Assembly: GCA_021767245.1 (NCBI GenBank)
Contig: JAASTO010000091.1
Span: 1-9,442, forward strand
Direction of reading: 5' to 3'
Length of the DNA: 9,442 nucleotides
Source: Balneolaceae bacterium
GTDB taxonomy: Bacteria; Bacteroidota; Rhodothermia; Balneolales; Balneolaceae
Part shown: one piece after another, positions 1-6,270 of the stretch
How the letters are laid out: every line of letters starts with the position of its first letter
Numbering within the stretch: position 1 is the first letter of the stretch
Position numbers and translations under genes: made by a program
Notes under the pieces: generated by a model
The model's input: only the letters and a program-made list of their open reading frames with translations
Told to the model about the DNA's origin: nothing
Database searches by the model: none

Positions 1-1
1 A

Positions 2-331
2 TTAATAATAAAAGATTTAATAGATATTATAAGCTGGTATCACACAATGATTCCTGTAAAATCCAAAAGAGCAGTTATGAGTTCCATGGATGGATTTTGG
101 GGTGAACATGAAATTCAAAATGATATGAATGGAACGGCAAAAGTAGTGATCAAGTGTATTGAAAGGTCAACCTTTGCATGGAATGGGATCTTAACTCAAT
201 TTCCGGATCAGGAAGAAGAGGCAATCAAAAACTTAAGAAATCTGGAGTTTTTAAAAACTAGTATTACTGAATATTTCCCCAATGCCCAAAAGTTTATAAG
301 ACCTGGCTTCGATGAAAATCAAAACCAATAA
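2..331 (+). CDS. C-terminal part of an unrecognised protein (5' end outside the window)
   Basis: The frame is open from base 2 to the TAA at 329-331, giving at least 109 residues. An ATG at 47 could start a 94-residue protein, but there is no stop between 2 and 46 and no ribosome-binding site before 47. The residues before it (LIIKDLIDIISWYHT) read like ordinary protein, so I take this as the tail of a longer gene. The visible part is soluble and mixed alpha/beta in character, with a hydrophobic isoleucine-rich start, a central stretch with a single cysteine (VVIKCIERSTFAWNG), and a charged end (GFDENQNQ). I see no signal peptide, membrane segment or catalytic motif. I do not recognise the family and propose no function. 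The gene converges on gyrA and ends at the first base of a shared terminator hairpin. Confidence 0.6.
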   Translation, partial: LIIKDLIDIISWYHTMIPVKSKRAVMSSMDGFWGEHEIQNDMNGTAKVVIKCIERSTFAWNGILTQFPDQEEEAIKNLRNLEFLKTSITEYFPNAQKFIRPGFDENQNQ

Positions 332-358
332 AAAAGGCCTCTTAAAAGAGGCCTTTTT
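331..358. terminator. Bidirectional intrinsic terminator between the left-edge gene and gyrA
   Basis: A perfect inverted repeat: AAAAAGGCCTCTT (331-343) pairs with AAGAGGCCTTTTT (346-358). The realistic hairpin has an 11-bp stem with a 6-base TTAAAA loop. The A-run on one flank and the T-run on the other give a U-tract on either strand. It starts at the last base of the plus-strand stop codon and lies 36 bases beyond the gyrA stop, so it can end both convergent transcripts. Confidence 0.9.
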
Positions 359-394
359 TAATATTTAGTTAGAACCTGAAAATGAGGTTAAGAG

Positions 395-2866
395 TTAATC
401 GTCATCCCCTTCATCTTCTTCGCCTTCTTCCTCGTTTACTACACGAGTTACGGCGGCAATGGCTCCGTCAGAGTCAAGGCGCATAATTCTTACACCCTGA
501 GTGTTTCTACCCATGGTTCGAATTCCACCACAATTCATTCGGATCACCTTTCCTTTTTCAGTAATGATCATCAGGTCATCCTGATCGGTTACTTCCTTGA
601 GTGCGATCAGTGAGCCGGTCTTAGGCGTTATCTTAAGTGTAATGACACCTTTACCGCCTCGGGATTGTTCACGGTAATCATCGACAAGCGAACGTTTTCC
701 GTATCCGTTTTCAGACATTGCAAGAACGGTGGCTTCGTGTGCATTACGGATGACAACCATGTCAACGATTTCTCCGTCTTTACTGAGGTTCATACCTTTT
801 ACACCGGAAGTATTACGGCCCATTTCCCGCACTTCCTCTTCGTGGAAGCGGATGGCCCGTCCATTCTTATTGGCAAGAATGATCTGACTGTCGCCGTCTG
901 TAAGTTCGGCAGCTAACAGACTGTCACCTTCTTTGATGTTAATGGCAATGATTCCATCACGTCGTGGCCGGCTGTAAGCTTCAAGGGTCGTTTTCTTAAC
1001 TAAGCCATCTTTGGTAGCCATGATGATGGAGTGGTCGTTGATGTATTCTTCATCATCAAGTGTTTTAACCGGTACAAATGCTTTGATTTGATCGTCCTTA
1101 TCGATATCGATGAGGTTTACAATAGCACGTCCTCTTGCAAGGCGGCCGCCTTCCGGTATTTCATAAACCTTAAGCCAGTAACACATCCCTTTTTCAGTAA
1201 AGAAAAGAATGTAATTATGTGTAGTGGCTACAAATAAATGTTCTACATATTCCTCATCACGCGTAGTGGTGCCCTTCATGCCTTTGCCGCCTCTTCGTTG
1301 TCGGCGATATCCACTTACCGGCATTCGCTTAATAAAGCCTTTATTGGATATGGTTACAACCACATCTTCATTGGCGATCATATCTTCAATGTTGAAGTCC
1401 TCGGCAGAGTGAACCACCTGAGTTCTTCTTTCGTCACCGTATCTCTTTTTTAGATCAGCGAGTTCTTCTTTGATAATCTCAGTTTGTTTATCACGGTTAG
1501 AAAGAATTTCTCTGTAATCAGCGATCTTATCTATGATCTCTCTGTACTCACCGTCAATTTTTTCTCTTTCGAGTCCGGTAAGTTTCTGGAGCCTCATATC
1601 CAGGATAGCTTTAGCCTGAATATCCGTTAAGGCGAATTTCTTACGAAGTTCAATATTGGCTTCGTTTGGACTATTCGAGGCACGAATCGTTTTAATAACC
1701 TCATCCAGGTTATCAAGAGCTATCTTAAGACCTTCTAAGATATGAGCCCTGGCTTCTGCCTGATCCAGATCATAGATCGTGCGACGAATAATGATGTCTA
1801 CACGGTGCTCAACAAAATGATAAATGAGCTCTTTAAGGTTCATCACTTTAGGACGCCCTTTAACCAGAGCAAGATTGATGATACCAAAAGTGGTCTGCAT
1901 CTGAGTGTACTTGTACAATTGGTTAAGTACCACACCGGCGTTTGCAGAACGTTTTAGGATAATTACGATCCTGATACCTTCACGGTCAGACTCGTCTCTT
2001 ACCTCAGAGATTTCAGTGATCTTTTCGTCATTTACTAATTGAGCTATCTTTTGAATGAGTGTACTCTTATTAACCTGATACGGAATTTCTGTGATAACGA
2101 TCTGTTCCCGGTTACCACGTAATTCTTCCGTATTGGCTCTGGCACGAAGGGTTACTTTACCGCGACCTGTTTCATAGGCCTCTTTAACACCCTCGTAACC
2201 ATAGATTATTCCAGCAGTTGGGAAATCAGGGGCAGTTATATGCTTCATTAACTGCTTTATCTCAATATCCGGATTATCAATGTAGGCCTGAACCCCATCA
2301 ATAACTTCTGACATATTATGGGGAGCCATATTTGTGGCCATACCGACAGCAATACCAGAAGAACCATTTATAAGTAGGTTTGGAAGCATACTTGGAAGTA
2401 CGGTCGGTTCTTCAAGCGTATCATCAAAGTTCGGTGAAAAATCTACTGTATCTTTGTTGATATCACTCAACATTTCCTCGGCTAGACGGTCCATACGAAC
2501 TTCCGTGTAACGCATGGCGGCTGCACTGTCACCATCGATAGATCCAAAGTTACCCTGCCCATCGGCTAGAGGGTATCTAAGTGAGAAATCCTGAACCATC
2601 CGTACGATGGAGTCATATACGGCACTGTCACCGTGCGGGTGATACTTACCTAAAACCTCACCTACAATACGAGCACTTTTCTTATAATTTCTGTTGTGAA
2701 GCATGCCAAGATCGTTCATACCATACAAAATGCGGCGGTGAACCGGTTTTAATCCGTCGCGAACGTCTGGAAGGGCACGTGAAACAATCACCGACATCGA
2801 ATAATCGATGTATGACGATTGCATTTCGTCTTCAATAGTTATTGGAATAATTTTTTCTCTGGCCAT
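395..2866 (-). CDS. gyrA: DNA gyrase subunit A
   Basis: GyrA is the DNA-breaking and -wrapping half of the A2B2 gyrase, which introduces negative supercoils using ATP hydrolysed by GyrB. The 823-residue protein is full length. The N-terminal winged-helix/tower region carries the catalytic tyrosine in AAAMRYTE (Tyr120, E. coli Tyr122). The quinolone region GKYHPHGDSAVYD has Ser81 and Asp85, the sensitive-type residues at E. coli positions 83 and 87. The C-terminal DNA-wrapping pinwheel has the canonical GyrA box QRRGGKG at 523-529 and a second box-like QSRGGKG at 734-740, plus GRNTSGVKG- and GRNTQGVR-type blade repeats. The box argues for gyrase and against topoisomerase IV ParC. The protein ends in an acidic tail (EEEGEEDEGDDD). 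The start is ATG with no Shine-Dalgarno; MAREKIIPITIEDEM is a typical GyrA beginning. It lies 47 bases after gyrB, in the same operon. Confidence 0.98.
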   Translation of the reverse strand: MAREKIIPITIEDEMQSSYIDYSMSVIVSRALPDVRDGLKPVHRRILYGMNDLGMLHNRNYKKSARIVGEVLGKYHPHGDSAVYDSIVRMVQDFSLRYPLADGQGNFGSIDGDSAAAMRYTEVRMDRLAEEMLSDINKDTVDFSPNFDDTLEEPTVLPSMLPNLLINGSSGIAVGMATNMAPHNMSEVIDGVQAYIDNPDIEIKQLMKHITAPDFPTAGIIYGYEGVKEAYETGRGKVTLRARANTEELRGNREQIVITEIPYQVNKSTLIQKIAQLVNDEKITEISEVRDESDREGIRIVIILKRSANAGVVLNQLYKYTQMQTTFGIINLALVKGRPKVMNLKELIYHFVEHRVDIIIRRTIYDLDQAEARAHILEGLKIALDNLDEVIKTIRASNSPNEANIELRKKFALTDIQAKAILDMRLQKLTGLEREKIDGEYREIIDKIADYREILSNRDKQTEIIKEELADLKKRYGDERRTQVVHSAEDFNIEDMIANEDVVVTISNKGFIKRMPVSGYRRQRRGGKGMKGTTTRDEEYVEHLFVATTHNYILFFTEKGMCYWLKVYEIPEGGRLARGRAIVNLIDIDKDDQIKAFVPVKTLDDEEYINDHSIIMATKDGLVKKTTLEAYSRPRRDGIIAINIKEGDSLLAAELTDGDSQIILANKNGRAIRFHEEEVREMGRNTSGVKGMNLSKDGEIVDMVVIRNAHEATVLAMSENGYGKRSLVDDYREQSRGGKGVITLKITPKTGSLIALKEVTDQDDLMIITEKGKVIRMNCGGIRTMGRNTQGVRIMRLDSDGAIAAVTRVVNEEEGEEDEGDDD

Positions 2867-2901
2867 AAATCAGCTATAAAAGTCAGTTAAATTCTTATTG
2901 A

Positions 2902-2930
2902 ATTATATATTGTTTAGATGTCGATGTTGG
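2902..2930 (-). promoter_or_regulatory. Possible internal promoter for gyrA
   Basis: On the minus strand a perfect TATAAT (2907-2902) sits in the gyrB-gyrA gap. Seventeen bases upstream is CCAACA (2930-2925), which matches only the ACA half of TTGACA and lies inside the end of gyrB. A transcript starting about seven bases further on would have a leader of roughly 30 bases before the gyrA ATG. The region is AT-rich, so a chance match is quite possible. It would allow gyrA to be made partly independently of gyrB. Confidence 0.25.
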
Positions 2931-4851
2931 CGTATTTGGCATTTCGTTCAATAAACTCACGTCTAGGCTCAACGTCTCCGCCCATAAGGGTTGAAAAGAG
3001 TTTATCGGCACCGGCTGCACTTTCAACATTTACCTGTTGAAGTGTTCTGGTTTCAGGGTCCATAGTAGTTTCCCAAAGCTGTTCCGGGTTCATTTCACCA
3101 AGTCCCTTATATCTTGAGACATCAAATTTTCTGCGCCCTTTTTTCAATTCTTTAACCAGTTTATCCCTGGTTTCATCATCCCAGGCATATTCAATGTCTT
3201 TTCCAACAGTGATCCGGTAAAGGGGAGGCGTGGCGATATAAACAAATCCATTTTCGATCAAAGGCCGCATATATCGGTAGAAAAAAGTGAGTAATAGCGT
3301 GCGAATGTGGGAACCATCTACATCGGCATCCGTCATGACGATGATCTTGTGGTATCTAAGTTTATCAACATCAAAATCCTCATCACCATGACCAACACCG
3401 GTACCCAGTGCAGTGATCATAGCTTGAATCTCTTTGTTCTCAAGAATTCGGTTGATCTTGGCTTTCTCTACATTTAGGATCTTACCTCTCAATGGCAGGA
3501 TAGCCTGGAAACTTCTGTTTCTACCCATTTTTGCAGAACCACCGGCAGAGTCACCCTCAACCAGGTAAATTTCGCTATGTTCCGGGTCTTTAATAGAGCA
3601 ATCTGCAAGTTTACCCGGTAGTCCGCCACCGCTCATTACGCTCTTGCGCTGAACAAGCTGACGAGCTTTTCGGGCTGCTTCCCTGGCCTCGGCTGCAAGA
3701 ACTACTTTCTCAATAACTTTCTTGGCAGCTTTTGGATTCTGTTCCAGGTATTCATTAAGCTGATCATAAACAACAACCTCAACGGCACTTTGTACTTCTG
3801 AGTTGCCCAGTTTGGTTTTGGTCTGCCCCTCAAATTGAGGCTCAGCAACCTTAACACTTAATACAGCCGTCATTCCTTCACGGAAGTCTTCTCCGGAAAT
3901 GGAGATCTTACTGTTAGATTTGATCAGATTATTTTTTTCAGCATACGATTTCAGAGAACGTGTCAGAGCACGTCTGAAACCTGAAACATGTGTACCACCT
4001 TCTTTGGTATTAATGTTATTCACATAAGAATGTACATTCTCAGAAAATGAACTGTTGTAGGAGATAGCGATTTCAACAGGCACATCGTCAACTTCGCCGG
4101 TAATGTGAATAGGTGTGTCAAGCATGGACTCCCGGTGTTCATCGAGGAAATCTACAAAATCCTTAACACCACCTTCGTAGTGGTAAACTTCTTTTTTGAG
4201 TTCTTCATCCTCTTCCCGTTCATCAACTAATTCAATGGTGATCTCAGGATTAAGGAAAGCAAGTTCACGCATTCGTTCAGCAATAATATCAAACTTAAAC
4301 TCTGTAGTTTGCGTGAATATCTCAGGGTCAGGCATGAATGAGATCTTGGTGCCTGTTTCTTTGGTTTTACCTGCAACAGATAACGGGGTTTTAGTGGTTC
4401 CTTTCTCAAAACCCATTACATGTATCTCACCGTCCCTGTGAATTTCTGCTTTGAACCAGGATGCCAGGGCGTTCACGCAACTAACACCGACACCGTGCAA
4501 ACCACCGGAAACTTTATAGGTGTCTTTATCAAATTTACCACCTGCGTGGAGTTTGGTAAGCACTACCTCAACCGCAGGTATACCAAGTTTTTCATGGGTA
4601 TCGACAGGTATACCACGACCGTTATCAAAAATGGTCATGGACCCGTCCTTATTAATAGTCACATTTATATAGTCACAATAACCGGCAAGGGCTTCATCAA
4701 TTGAGTTATCTACAACTTCATTGATCAAGTGGTGAAGGCCGCGCTGTCCGGTGTCCCCGATATACATAGAAGGGCGCTTTCTAACCGCTTCCAGCCCCTC
4801 CAAAACCTGTATGTTCGAAGCCTTGTAGTCAGATCCTTGTTTTTTTGCCAT
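2914..4851 (-). CDS. gyrB: DNA gyrase subunit B
   Basis: GyrB is the ATPase subunit of gyrase and pairs with the GyrA encoded just downstream. The GHKL ATPase domain (about 1-225) shows the catalytic Glu45 and Mg-binding Asn49 in NEVVDNSIDEA, ATP-site DNGRGIP with Asp76, and the lid GGLHGVGVS (117-125). The transducer domain carries QTKTK (343-347), whose Lys345 reaches the ATP. The TOPRIM domain has EGDSAGGSAK (432-441) and DADVDGSH (508-515), which supply the metal-binding acids. The end has RYKGLGEMNPEQLW and a GDVEPRR-IERNA tail. At 645 residues it is the short GyrB type, lacking the insertion of about 170 residues after TOPRIM in E. coli GyrB (804 residues). Arg139 and Thr168 match coumarin-contact residues Arg136 and Thr165 of E. 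coli. ParE is the alternative, but linkage to a GyrA-box subunit favours GyrB. The start is ATG without a Shine-Dalgarno, inside a small inverted repeat. Confidence 0.98.
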   Translation of the reverse strand: MAKKQGSDYKASNIQVLEGLEAVRKRPSMYIGDTGQRGLHHLINEVVDNSIDEALAGYCDYINVTINKDGSMTIFDNGRGIPVDTHEKLGIPAVEVVLTKLHAGGKFDKDTYKVSGGLHGVGVSCVNALASWFKAEIHRDGEIHVMGFEKGTTKTPLSVAGKTKETGTKISFMPDPEIFTQTTEFKFDIIAERMRELAFLNPEITIELVDEREEDEELKKEVYHYEGGVKDFVDFLDEHRESMLDTPIHITGEVDDVPVEIAISYNSSFSENVHSYVNNINTKEGGTHVSGFRRALTRSLKSYAEKNNLIKSNSKISISGEDFREGMTAVLSVKVAEPQFEGQTKTKLGNSEVQSAVEVVVYDQLNEYLEQNPKAAKKVIEKVVLAAEAREAARKARQLVQRKSVMSGGGLPGKLADCSIKDPEHSEIYLVEGDSAGGSAKMGRNRSFQAILPLRGKILNVEKAKINRILENKEIQAMITALGTGVGHGDEDFDVDKLRYHKIIVMTDADVDGSHIRTLLLTFFYRYMRPLIENGFVYIATPPLYRITVGKDIEYAWDDETRDKLVKELKKGRRKFDVSRYKGLGEMNPEQLWETTMDPETRTLQQVNVESAAGADKLFSTLMGGDVEPRREFIERNAKYANIDI

Positions 4852-4860
4852 AATTTATGG
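4848..4860. repeat. Short inverted repeat across the gyrB start codon
   Basis: CCATAA (4848-4853) and TTATGG (4855-4860) are perfect 6-bp arms around a single T, and the gyrB start codon (4851-4849) lies in one arm. It cannot form a stable RNA hairpin because of the one-base loop, so if it means anything it is a protein-binding site. A chance occurrence in AT-rich DNA is likely. Confidence 0.3.
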
Positions 4861-4896
4861 AGTGATAGCTTTGTAAGATGAGTTGATTAATGGCAG

Positions 4897-4924
4897 AAAA
4901 TAGAGCTTACACAGGCAAAATCAA
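4897..4924 (-). promoter_or_regulatory. Candidate gyrB-gyrA promoter
   Basis: On the minus strand TTGATT (4924-4919) and TATTTT (4902-4897) are 16 bases apart, each matching four of six sigma-70 consensus bases. This would give a gyrB leader of about 40 bases. A second candidate is TACCTTTG (4938-4931), which fits the TAnnTTTG form described for the -7 element of Bacteroidota, but it has no TTTG at the expected -33 distance. The sequence does not decide between them. Confidence 0.3.
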
Positions 4925-5002
4925 AAAAAGCAAAGGTATTTGTTGAAATTAATAGAGTCGTACGTTCTGGGTTAAATTCAGGGGTGAAAAAATGAGTATA
5001 AT

Positions 5003-5011
5003 TGTGGAAAA
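5003..5011 (-). promoter_or_regulatory. Probable DnaA box (relaxed consensus)
   Basis: The minus strand reads TTTTCCACA, one base from TTATCCACA and within the relaxed TT(A/T)TNCACA DnaA-box consensus. It has the same orientation as the perfect box at 5022-5030, and their starts are 19 bases apart. It directly follows a perfect TATAAT on the plus strand (4997-5002), for which I found no good -35 partner. Confidence 0.5.
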
Positions 5012-5021
5012 TTCGAAAAAA

Positions 5022-5030
5022 TGTGGATAA
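5022..5030 (-). promoter_or_regulatory. Perfect consensus DnaA box
   Basis: The minus strand reads TTATCCACA, an exact match to the 9-base high-affinity DnaA box. It lies in the AT-rich divergent gyrB/rpmB intergenic region, in tandem with the box at 5003-5011. It is flanked by imperfect inverted arms ATTCGAAAA (5011-5019) and TTTTCGTAT (5037-5045), with one mismatch in nine. Either DnaA regulates one or both divergent promoters here, or the site belongs to a replication origin. I cannot tell which from one window. Confidence 0.65.
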
Positions 5031-5054
5031 ATCAAATTTTCGTATTCAAAATCA

Positions 5055-5083
5055 TTGAACTTTGATGTTTATAGCTCTATCTT
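5055..5083 (+). promoter_or_regulatory. Candidate promoter of the rpmB-rpmG-DUF4295 operon
   Basis: TTGAAC (5055-5060) and TATCTT (5078-5083) are exactly 17 bases apart, each with four of six sigma-70 consensus matches. The -10 region also reads TATCTTTG (5078-5085), fitting the TAnnTTTG -7 element known from Bacteroidota, with ATTG (5054-5057) 20 bases upstream in the place of TTTG. The start would be near 5090, leaving a leader of about 30 bases before the rpmB ATG. Confidence 0.5.
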
Positions 5084-5121
5084 TGGTGTCTATTTTCATT
5101 ATGAATTAACCGAAAAGAACG

Positions 5122-5367
5122 ATGTCGCGAAAAGACGATATTACAGGCAAAGGAGCTTTGAACGGATACCGTTCATCTAAGTCGAATAATAAAACGAAAC
5201 ACCGCTTTCAGTTGAACTTGCAAAAGCGACGATTTTATGTTCCTGAAGAAGATAAGTGGGTAACACTTAAGGTTTCTGCTAAAACTGTGAGAACAATAAA
5301 CAAGAAAGGAATTTCTGCGGTACTTAAAGAGGCGCGGAAAAATGGAACTCTTATAAAAGAAGTATAA
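5122..5367 (+). CDS. rpmB: 50S ribosomal protein L28 (bL28)
   Basis: This is a small basic protein of the large ribosomal subunit, 81 residues, near the usual length. The family signature is clear: the DITGKGALNG segment near the N-terminus (compare the common xVTGKxPxxG), NNKTKHRF-LNLQKRRF in the middle, and WVTLKVSAKTVRTINKKGI-AVLKEAR at the C-terminal end. It has no cysteine at all, so it is the zinc-free form; the CxxC pairs found in some L28 proteins are absent. The start is ATG preceded by A-rich sequence (CGAAAAGAACG) without a Shine-Dalgarno. It is the first gene of a ribosomal operon, 4 bases before rpmG, and is transcribed divergently from gyrB. Confidence 0.96.
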   Translation: MSRKDDITGKGALNGYRSSKSNNKTKHRFQLNLQKRRFYVPEEDKWVTLKVSAKTVRTINKKGISAVLKEARKNGTLIKEV

Positions 5368-5371
5368 TACC

Positions 5372-5536
5372 ATGGCAAAAGGAAACAGAGTTCAGGTGAT
5401 CTTAGAGTGTACCGAAAAACCCGGTTCATCTCGCTATGTTACGACTAAAAACCGAAGAACCACGACTGATCGACTTGAACTGAAAAAATATAATCCGGTT
5501 CTTCGTAAGCATACTGTTCACAAAGAAATTAAATAA
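5372..5536 (+). CDS. rpmG: 50S ribosomal protein L33 (bL33)
   Basis: This short gene encodes 54 residues beginning MAKGNRVQVILECTEKPGSS and ending LRKHTVHKEIK. It shows the L33 hallmarks: a basic start, VILECTE, YVTTKNRR, the DRLELKKYNP motif and the LRKHT end. L33 sits near the E site of the large subunit. Only the first of the four zinc-binding cysteines remains (Cys13); where zinc-type L33 has CxxC pairs, this one has KPGSS and NPVLRK. It is therefore the zinc-independent form. It follows rpmB by 4 bases and has no Shine-Dalgarno, so translation is probably coupled to rpmB. It is 11 bases ahead of the DUF4295 gene. Confidence 0.95.
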   Translation: MAKGNRVQVILECTEKPGSSRYVTTKNRRTTTDRLELKKYNPVLRKHTVHKEIK

Positions 5537-5547
5537 CCAGAAGAGAC

Positions 5548-5718
5548 ATGGCTAAGAAGCAAGCATTCGGACAAGACGCACTACAAGCGAAAGCAGCACA
5601 TCGTAAGATGGCAAAGGTTATTATTTCTACTAAAAACGATAAGGGCAAATATGCCTACAAAGAAGTAATGATGGATCAGGATGATGTAAAGGAATACATT
5701 CAGAATAACCGATCCTAA
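5548..5718 (+). CDS. DUF4295-family small protein, probable ribosomal protein
   Basis: The gene encodes 56 residues, strongly basic in the N-terminal half (MAKKQ-, LQAKAAHRKMAK) with an acidic C-terminal helix (MDQDDVKEYIQNN). The core KMAKVIISTKNDKGKYAYKEVMM aligns by eye with the DUF4295 pattern of Bacteroidota proteins that start MAKK and contain a KMVKSPKTGAY-like segment. In that phylum the gene sits after rpmB and rpmG, as here. From memory, a protein of this kind was seen in the Flavobacterium johnsoniae ribosome and named bL38; I cannot check this. The N-terminus is longer than in the Bacteroides proteins I recall. The start is ATG with an AGAAGAG sequence just upstream, a weak ribosome-binding site. 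It is the last gene before a strong terminator. In many Bacteroidota ftsY follows; here it does not. Confidence 0.8.
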   Translation: MAKKQAFGQDALQAKAAHRKMAKVIISTKNDKGKYAYKEVMMDQDDVKEYIQNNRS

Positions 5719-5740
5719 GACCCTTTGCAGAAGAATTTAT

Positions 5741-5777
5741 AAGGTTACACAATTTTGATTGTGTAACCTTTTTTTTT
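5741..5777 (+). terminator. Strong intrinsic terminator after the ribosomal operon
   Basis: AAGGTTACACAAT (5741-5753) pairs perfectly with ATTGTGTAACCTT (5758-5770). The stem is 13 bp with a 4-base TTTG loop, followed by an unbroken T-run to 5777 (nine Ts counting the last two stem bases). It begins 22 bases after the DUF4295 stop and separates the ribosomal operon from yqeY, which therefore needs its own promoter. Confidence 0.95.
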
Positions 5778-5804
5778 GGTTATTTTTAAATAAAAAATGA
5801 GATT

Positions 5805-6263
5805 ATGAGTATTCAGGACAAGATCATATCTGATATAAAAGAAGCGATGAAAGCTAAGGATCAGGACAAGCTAAGAGTCCTAAGATCTTTAAAGGCTAAA
5901 CTTATGGAAAAAGAGATCAGTGAGAGAAAAGGCGGTGAAGCCAAGCTTACTGATGAGCAGGCCGTTGAGGTCTTGATGAAGGCAGCAAAACAGCGCAAGG
6001 AATCGATCGATCAGTTTGAAGACGGTGGGCGAGAGGATCTTGCAGAAAATGAAAAAAAGGAATTGAAGATCATAGAGGCTTACCTGCCGGAAATGATGTC
6101 GGAAGATGAAGTTCGGGATGTAGTAAAACAAAAGATCGAACAACTTGGCGCCTCAGGCATGCAGGATATGGGTAAGGTCATGGGGCCTCTCATGGGGCAG
6201 CTGAAGGGAAAAGCTGACGGCTCTATGGTTAGTCGCATAGTTAAAGAAGAACTGGGAGGCTGA
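5805..6263 (+). CDS. GatB/YqeY domain protein
   Basis: This is a complete 152-residue member of the stand-alone YqeY family, which resembles the C-terminal tRNA-binding tail of the GatB amidotransferase subunit. The N-terminal helical domain runs to about 95 and has LRVLRSLKAKLMEKE (23-37), KQRKESIDQFEDGGREDL (62-79) and EKKELKIIEAYLP (83-95). The C-terminal domain has the conserved DMGKVMGPLMGQLKGKADGSMV (121-142). The molecular role of these proteins is not established; a link to tRNA is suggested by homology. It is the first gene of a cluster with a CvpA-family gene 7 bases downstream and then tyrS. No convincing promoter is visible between the terminator and the ATG. TTGTGT (5759-5764), inside the terminator stem, lies 16 bases before TATTTT (5781-5786) and is a weak possibility. 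The start lacks a Shine-Dalgarno. Confidence 0.92.
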   Translation: MSIQDKIISDIKEAMKAKDQDKLRVLRSLKAKLMEKEISERKGGEAKLTDEQAVEVLMKAAKQRKESIDQFEDGGREDLAENEKKELKIIEAYLPEMMSEDEVRDVVKQKIEQLGASGMQDMGKVMGPLMGQLKGKADGSMVSRIVKEELGG

Positions 6264-6270
6264 TTCGTAG

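Noticed and set aside
2600..2640. Possible quinolone-resistance substitutions in GyrA
   Set aside because: The positions equivalent to E. coli 83 and 87 are Ser81 and Asp85, both sensitive-type.
665..2838. Several plus-strand ORFs of 62-85 codons opposite gyrA
   Set aside because: They are antisense shadows of a conserved gene, with low-complexity or cysteine/histidine-rich translations and no start signals.
4420..4442. Possible coumarin-resistant GyrB because a valine (residue 145) seems to replace a conserved arginine
   Set aside because: Counting from E. coli GyrB shows that Arg136 is the R of QREG, which matches Arg139 (HRDG) here. The residue is conserved, so there is no sign of resistance.
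4196..4704. Plus- and minus-strand ORFs inside gyrB
   Set aside because: They overlap conserved GyrB coding sequence in other frames and look like no known protein.
4997..5002. Perfect plus-strand TATAAT as the rpmB promoter
   Set aside because: No acceptable -35 at 16-18 bases, and the 17-base-spaced pair at 5055-5083 is closer to the gene and better balanced. It is mentioned with the DnaA box only.
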